Assembly (NCBI GenBank): GCA_037157565.1
Contig: JAZHRO010000046.1
Coordinates: forward strand, 18,016,501-18,080,500
Length of the DNA stretch: 64,000 nucleotides
DNA from: Thalassia testudinum
Taxonomy: Eukaryota > Streptophyta > Magnoliopsida > Alismatales > Hydrocharitaceae
Reading direction: 5' to 3'
In this document: positions 57,894 to 64,000 of the stretch, in pieces
How positions within the stretch are numbered: position 1 is the first letter of the stretch
Layout of the letters: each line of letters starts with the position of its first letter
Translations under genes and position numbers: made by a program
Notes under the pieces: generated by a model
What the model saw: the letters and a program-made list of their open reading frames with translations, nothing else
Told to the model about the DNA's origin: nothing
The model's database searches: none

Positions 57894-59468
57894 CTAGCTT
57901 TTGCTAGTCCCTTAGCAAAATTCCAAGGTTTTAACTTCCGTTCTAGACCCAGAGTGTCTGTCAACAATCATGACAAGCACTTCTCCTTTTCTTTTGTGAT
58001 TAGGTAGGAATGCCGACAATAGGCCTAGAGGTACTCAAGTACCAACCAAAATCCGGACCTGAACCGCTTTAGCCTTAGTCGTCCGCAAAGGTTTCTACGG
58101 CCCACAAAAACTAACCTAGGGCTTGTTGGACTCCGCGGTTAAAGCACCCATGCTTGAGACATTTTTAGCCTAAGTTCAGTTTGCAGTGCATTTTTTGTAA
58201 GAGAAAGATAGAAGATTTATTTGTTTGGAGAGATTTTCTCTCTTTTCTTTTTATTTCTAGCTTCGGATTAACTTCTCAACACGGTCTGTATCGGATTCCT
58301 TGTCCCCATCATCAATCCTCAAGGGTCCCTGGCTTTCGAGATTTTGAGATAATCCTGCCCATGGCAACACCCAGAACCATGGCTTTCGAGATTTCGAGAT
58401 AATCCCGCCAATGGCATTCCGTGGCCGAATTCAGACCCTGGCGATCGACATTTCGTGATAATGCCGCCCATGGTATCTGAACCAGTAGAGTGCTTACATG
58501 CCCCCAGTAGGATATTTAAATATCCTAAGAGACAAGCACCGAGGAGGCGATATGTTGTTACGCCTCTTCGAGGGGAATTTCCCGCCTCTTCGTGCCGGGA
58601 ACTCGTCCAAATCAATTTGTGTTGATTGGCCGCTCCTAATCTAGGTGACTTTTGTAGAACATTAAACGCTTTTGCGTGATTTGGATGTTTATGCGCACTG
58701 AACCAGACTGTGTGTGAATTTGGGGTGCTTAGGTTACCGAATCTAGCAAACCGGAGGTCAGTTAACGAGGTCGAACACTTCCTAAGCCTTAGACCTAATA
58801 CTTAACCTTCGCATTTTCCTCAACCTCTTGAGGATTATCCAGATTTTAACGGATACGTGAATTTTTAAGCTAAAGAATCTAGCCAAGAGGCCTAAGACCA
58901 GCGTTCCCGCTAATCTCTTGTTATGTCTCCTTAGCACTTTTTCTTTTTCTTGATTTGGTCTAGAACTTCAGTTAACCCCTTAATCGTTTACTAATGACTA
59001 TTTCTTTTCATTTTCATTTTGTGCTCCTTTTTGTCATTTTACTCTTTTTTTTTCCTTTTCTCATTTGTATGACCCTAAATTGTTCCTCCCCTCCTTCAAG
59101 TCTCTCTTTTTTTTTTTTATTGAAACCCTTTCTTGATATGAATTTTTTTGACGTTTTGCACTTTCATACCCCCCCATGCCTAAGATTTGCAATGTCCCCA
59201 TTGTAAATTAGGTGGGTTCGATTTCAGCTTAGTCATGCATTAGGACAGGTGTGTGGTGAGTGAATGGGTCGAAGTGACTTGTTGCGAATGATTTCTGATC
59301 TCGGGTAGGGATACCTGAGGTGAAGTCAGCTGTTCTAATGGATGAACCCTAAAGTGCAATATGAATTCCGTATAGAAATGTCAGAAAAGGTTTTGGGTTT
59401 TTCAAAGAATGACGGGTTGCCTCCCGTTAAGCGCTGAGTTTTACACCATCGACTGGGCGCAATGAGCT
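57894..59468 (-). other. 3' untranslated region of element C
   Basis: About 1.6 kb without a conserved frame. Three imperfect tandem units lie at 58326-58368, 58376-58419 and 58434-58478, each with a CCATGGC/CCCTGGC start and a GATAATCC/GATAATGCC core. A second polypurine-like tract (CCCCCCCATGCC, 59169) lies nearer the coding end. Confidence 0.75.
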
Positions 59469-60852
59469 CAAGAGGAATGGAGGGTAAAGGATGACTCAGC
59501 CAAATCTATATCAGTCATGTCAATGAATGGCTTGAGTCTTTGACCGTTCATGACAAAGGGTTCAGAATCATGGCTGAGTGGGCTGATTTCAATGGCTCTA
59601 TTTCCGAAGATTTGTCGACCCACTTAGATCTTAGCTTTCCTGGGAATAATTTGAGTCGGGCATCAAAGAGTAAAACCTTTTGACAAGGATGGAAGACCTT
59701 TCTAGAAATGTGTTTGTCGTGAAAAGCTTTAACCCGTTCTTTGTAAATTCGCGAGTTCTCATACGCGTCGTGGCGTAATTCATCGATCTCGCTCATTTGA
59801 AGTCTTCTGTGGGTTCCAGCCTTAGAAAGATCTAGATTACAGGTCCGTACTGCCCAATAGGCTTTATGCTCCAACTCGACGGGGAGGTGACATGCCTTCC
59901 CGTACACTAGTCTGAAGGGAGACATTCCTAATTGGGTCTTGTGGGTGGTCCTATAGGCCCACAATGCTTCCGGAAGCCGAGAAGACCAATCTTTTCTATC
60001 AGGTCAAACAATAACCTGAAGGATCTTCTTGATCTTTTGGTTAGATAGCTTAGCTAGACCATTAGTTTGCGGGTGGTAAGGAGTAGAGATTTGGTGTGAC
60101 ACCCCGTATTTGGTCGTCAGTGACCTGAACTGAGTGTTAGTGAAATGGGTCCCTCCGTCGGAAATTATAGCACGTGGGATCCCGAACCTTGAGAAAATGT
60201 TTTGATGAAGGAATTTTATAACAACTTTGTGATTGTTGGTTTGGGTCGGAATGGCTTCTATCTACTTGGAAACATAGTCAACTGCGAGTAAGATGTATTC
60301 AAAGCCATCCGAGATCGTGAAGGGTCCCATGAAATCAATCCCCAAAATATCAAAAATTTCGCATACCAAGATCGGCTATAGAGGCATCATGTCTCGATGG
60401 CTCATGTTGCCCAGAGTCTGGCAACGGGAACATGCCTTACAGTGATCGTATGCATCTTTCAAAATTGTGGGCCAGTAAAAGCCACACTGGAGGACTTTTG
60501 ATGCGGTTTTATGTCCTGAAAAATGTCCACCGCTTGCCTGGTCATGGCAAAATGAGAGTATGTCTTTGATTTCTACTTCTGCGACGCATCGTCGAATTAT
60601 CTGATCAGCACCAATGCGGAATAGATACGGGTCTTCCCATAGGTAATACTTGGCATCGGAACGCAATTTGTCCTTTTTGGCCTTCGGCCAATCGGGCGGA
60701 ATCTGATGTGATGCCAGGTAATTAACTATATCAGCAAACCATGGAAGAGTTGTACTGATAGTCAGGAGGTGCTCATCAGGAAAATGTTCTGTGATAGGTC
60801 CGGAAGGGTCAATTATTTCAAAAGGAAGGCGGGACAAGTGATCAGCTACCAC
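59469..60852 (-). pseudogene. Integrase of element C
   Basis: The N-terminal HHCC zinc finger is intact: HDQASGGHFSGHKTASKV, then CKACSRCQ (60620-60400). In the core, the first two catalytic Asp are present (GIDFMGPF near 60330, IISDGGTHF near 60160), but the Glu position reads Lys (LAKLSNQ near 60050), so catalysis is lost. Stops: TAG 60376-60378, TAG 60262-60264 at a Trp position, TGA 60004-60006. The C-terminal part has PGKLRSKW (59640); an indel there shifts the frame, and MNGQRLKPF follows in another frame before a stop near 59469. The enzyme would join element DNA to the chromosome. Confidence 0.9.
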
Positions 60853-62520
60853 ATTTTGCTTTCCCGCCTTGTCTCGAATCTCGAGGTCAAATTCTTACAA
60901 TAGCAAGATCCATCGGATTAATCGAGGTTTTGCATCCTTCTTTGCAAGGAGATGCCTCACAGCTGTGTGATCCGAGTATATGATAGCACGGGAACCCAGA
61001 AGGTATTATCTGAATTTTTCCAGGGCAAATACTACGGCCAACAGCTCTTTCTCAGTAACCGTATAGTTACACTGAGCCTCATCCAGTGTTTTGCTGGCGT
61101 AGTAAATGACCACAGGTTTCCCGTCAATTTTCTACCCCAAAATTGCTCCTACAGTGAAGTCAGATGCATCGCACATGATCTCAAAGTGTTGAGACCAATT
61201 AGGGGACTGTAGGATTGGGGCTTGGGTGACTCGGTCACGTAGGATCTCAAATGCTTGAGTGCATTCCTTGGAAATTTCGAAAGGCACATCCTTGGAGAGA
61301 AGATTGGTCAGGGGGCACGCGATTTTGGAGAAATCAGGGATAAATCGACGGTAGAAGCCGACGTGCCCCAAAAAAGATTGGATGTCCTTAATCGAGCTAT
61401 GCATAGGGAGCTTGGAAATCAGGTTAACCTTAGCTCGATCCACTTGGATGCCTTTCACCGAGATTAAATGCCCCAGGACAATTCCCTCAGGCACCATGAA
61501 ATGGCTCTTTTCCCAGGAAAGAACCAAATTCACCTCGATGCACCGCCTGAGTATTTGGACCAAGTGTTGGAGGCAATCATCAAATGATTCTCCAAAAACT
61601 GAAAAGTCATCCATGAAGACTTCCAGATAATCACCTACCATATCTGAGAATATGGCAAGCATGCACCGCTGAAAAGTTGCAGGTGCATTGCAGAGACCGA
61701 AAGGCATCCTTCGAAAAGCGCACGTCCCGAAGGGGCAGGTGAATGTGGTCTTTTCTTGGTCCTCTGGATGGATTTCCACCTTGTTGTAATCGGAGTACCC
61801 TTCAAGAAAGCAGAAGAACCTATTTCCCGCTAGTTTTTCGAGGATCTGATCAATAAAAGATAATGGGAAATGATCCTTCTTCGTGGAGGAATTAAGTCTT
61901 CTGTAATCAATGCAGACTCTCCACGAGTTAGCTATTCGGGTCGGAATGACTTCTCCGGTTTCAGTTGTGATGATGGTAAGTCCTGTCTTTTTAGGCACCA
62001 CTTGTATTGGACTCACCCAACGACTGTCGGAGATTGGGTAGATGATTCCTACATCTAACCACTTTATGATCTCCTTTTTCACGACCTCCTGCAGGTTAGG
62101 ATTTAGGCGTCTTTGCATTTCTCTTGAAGGTCGTGCGCCTTCTTCTGTGTAGATTCGATGTGTGCAGTATGAAGGGCTTATACCAGTCAAATCATCGAGA
62201 GTCCATCCAATGGCTCTACGATGTTGCTGGAGAACAGAAATCAAATGGAGTTCCTGGTCAGGTGTGAGTTGAGAGTTGATAATCACATGAAACGTCTGAT
62301 TTGAATCCAAAAACACGTACTTCAGATGTTCGGGAAGGGGCTTGAGTTCCATGACAGGATTTTCAGCAGCAGTGGGCGGTTCGGGGTTTGTATCAGGAAC
62401 AAGGGTAGGAGTCATAGGTGTGTCTAGATCATGGCCGCACTCCTCTGTTAGCGGGTTTTGATTCTCTAGTGGTTGATTAGGGATAATCAGGTTGTCCTCT
62501 ACATGTAATTCATCAACCAT
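60853..62520 (-). pseudogene. Reverse transcriptase and RNase H of element C
   Basis: RT spans about 62250-61260. RRLNPNLQEVVKKEIIKWL, VCIDYRRLN, RMPFGLCNAPATFQ and FMDDFSVFG (61617-61591) are in order. In motif A the usual LDGYSGY reads LEGYSDY (near 61810), so one catalytic Asp is Glu. RNase H (about 61190-60830) keeps CDASDF, TEKELLA, YSDHTAV and VVADHLS, the four acidic positions. Stops are TAG 61132-61134, TAA 61006-61008 and TAA 60895-60897. The Met at 62520 is not a natural start: gag-pol is one frame, and a single TAA at 62566 separates this part from the protease. Confidence 0.95.
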
Positions 62521-62565
62521 GACTCTGATATCATATATTTCCTCTATAACCCCACAATTAATCCC

Positions 62566-64000
62566 TTATTGGGCCTTAAAAATGTCAATCTTCAGGTTTT
62601 GATTCCCAAATTTTAATTCTATCTGGCCCTCTTCGTAGTTTATGTTGGCCCTAGCAGTGGCCAAAAAGGGTCTCCCTAATATGATTGGTGTGTCCCTTGG
62701 GTTCTTAGGTGCATCCATGTCCAGTACTATGAAGTCCACTGGGAAATAGAAATCTCTTACCCTAACAATGACATCCTCAAGTATTCCTCTAGGTGACTTG
62801 ATGGATCGATCGGCTAACTGCAATGTCACCTCAGTGGGTTTAAGCTCAGATTCTTCAAGGTGGTCAAGGAGGGATGTAGGTATTAAATTTATGGAGGCAC
62901 CTAGGTCTAGTAAGGCTCTATCAAATTGGGTTTCACCAATTTTGCAGGAAATCAAGGGAGTTCCTGGGTCTTTATCCTTGGGTGGGAGTTTGCTCAAGAT
63001 GACAGAGCTGGCTTGCTCTGACAGTATGATTGGATTCCCATCCTTGGTTCGCGACTTACGTTTAGGGGTACATATGTCTTTCAAGAATCTTGCATAAGCC
63101 GGTATGTGGCTAATTGCATCCATCAATGGGATGTTTATCTGGACCTGTTCAAAGAGCTTGACCAGATCCTCCTCGGGAGCCACGGGTTTAGTTATCCTTT
63201 TTCCTTTGGTCAAGGCCTCAGGAAATGGGATCCTAGTTGGTTCCTCTAGGATAGGTCCAGGTTCTTGATCTGGGACAGTAGTATCTTGGATGACTATCCT
63301 AGGGTCTTGGCTATTATCAGGCTTGGAGTGGTTCGGATAATGTGGGTCTTGGGTTGTTTTACCACTACGTGTTGTTACAGAGTTTAATCCGGCCTGATTC
63401 TGGTTTGGGTTTGGTAGGAGGGGTGGCTGCTGCTGAAATCCCGCATAAGATGTCGAAGCTTCCATCCCGTCTAGTGATGGAGCAGTAGGGGCCTGATAAA
63501 TCAAATGTGCTTGGCCTGAATTTGGATTCATAGCGCGGTTCTGGGTTAGCACGTTATTTGGGTTGGGCAGAGGTTGCGAGGGAAGGGTGCCAGGTTGGCG
63601 GGGATTTGCCATCTAGGCCAGTTGGTTGCGAACCTCTGTGATCTCGTCCTTGTGCTATTTTTGCATTGTCGTATTTGTCTTTTGAATGTCAGCTAGTGTT
63701 TGAAGGATAAGAGTCAGTTGATCCTGGTTTTGCTCGGATTGGTAGGTGGGATTGGGCCGAGGCTGAGGCGACTGATATGGATGAGGGGCTTGTGGATGGG
63801 GTTGATATGGTGGCCTTTGAGAATTTCCCGCCCACTGAAAGTTAGGGTGATTTCGCCATCCAGGGTTGTAGGTATTGGAGAATGGGTCATTCTGGATGGC
63901 GTTGAGGTCCTCGTAATTCTGAGGAACCTCAGGAAAGTCAGAATACGAGGGTTCAGAGTCGCCCAACTCGAGTAGAATGGATCGGAGGTCACTCCGGTTC
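62566..64000 (-). pseudogene. Gag C-terminal part and protease of element C
   Basis: From the right edge: Gag C-terminal linker (NDPFSNTYNPGWRNHPNFQW, Pro/Gln-rich). Then TAG stops at 63655-63657 and 63613-63615, a further linker (residues 1-200 of the piece starting at 63612), and the protease with LLDLGASINLIP (near 62930), LKPTEVTLQLADRS, GILEDVIVRV and IILGRPFLATARANI. DLG at the active site is usual for Athila proteases, so this domain looks sound. It ends at TAA 62566-62568. It would cut the Gag-Pol precursor. The capsid core and Gag start lie outside the window. Confidence 0.9.

Larger units (their letters stand above)
55140..64000 (-). mobile_element. Athila-like Ty3/Gypsy element C, 5' end outside the window
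   Basis: In minus-strand order from the right edge: Gag, protease, RT, RNase H, integrase (to about 59469), 3' untranslated region, polypurine tract (57893-57883) and 3' LTR (57882-55140). From 63966 to about 59630 gag-pol keeps one reading frame with nine stops and no frameshift. It is inserted in the 3' untranslated region of D. The 5' LTR, primer site and start of gag lie to the right. Confidence 0.95.

Overview
This window is plant nuclear DNA made almost entirely of transposable elements, and I see no host gene. The evidence is Athila-type Ty3/Gypsy elements with primer sites matching plant tRNA-Asp, a SIRE/Maximus-like Copia element with an initiator-tRNA-Met primer site, and two plant L1-type LINEs with a zf-RVT tail domain. 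The species cannot be named from this. The depth of nesting suggests a large, repeat-rich angiosperm genome, probably heterochromatin.

Layout, left to right. 1-7200: minus-strand Athila-like element A, lacking RT, RNase H and integrase, inserted in the gag of a second minus-strand element, F (7201 to about 10061). 10062-11132: fragment of a second LTR family ('family 2'). 11133-27295: minus-strand element B, carrying a LINE (13274-17176) in its 3' untranslated region. 27296-30477: 3' end and LTR of plus-strand element E, into which B inserted. 30478-32565: a broken LINE. 32566-36308: Copia remnants around one LTR that has a polypurine tract before it and a primer site after it. 36309-40891: start of a plus-strand family-2 element (M) interrupted by a solo LTR (39005-40770, duplication GACAC). 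40892-42499: a minus-strand family-2 LTR. 42500-44478: two LTR fragments. 44479-48658: element E', its LTR split by another family-2 LTR. 48659-51133: minus-strand family-2 leader split by a solo Copia LTR (49275-50865, duplication TATTC). 51134-55139: 3' end of minus-strand element D. 55140-64000: minus-strand element C, inserted in D and running off the right edge.

Element C is the most complete. It shows Gag, protease, RT, RNase H and integrase in the order typical of Gypsy elements, but stop codons and lost catalytic residues make it inactive. B and the LINEs are also broken.

The most unusual signals are regulatory-looking. (1) Copies of AGACGTC in Copia LTRs come in pairs exactly 20 bp apart. 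(2) One such pair occurs as a dyad in the unrelated LTR of C. (3) Most Gypsy LTRs begin with a short hairpin whose arms differ in sequence but stay complementary. (4) A 24-bp palindrome centred on a G-box occurs in family-2 LTRs with compensating changes. (5) A tRNA-like A-box/B-box segment lies inside the same LTRs. All coordinates were read by eye; element edges without a stated target duplication are approximate.
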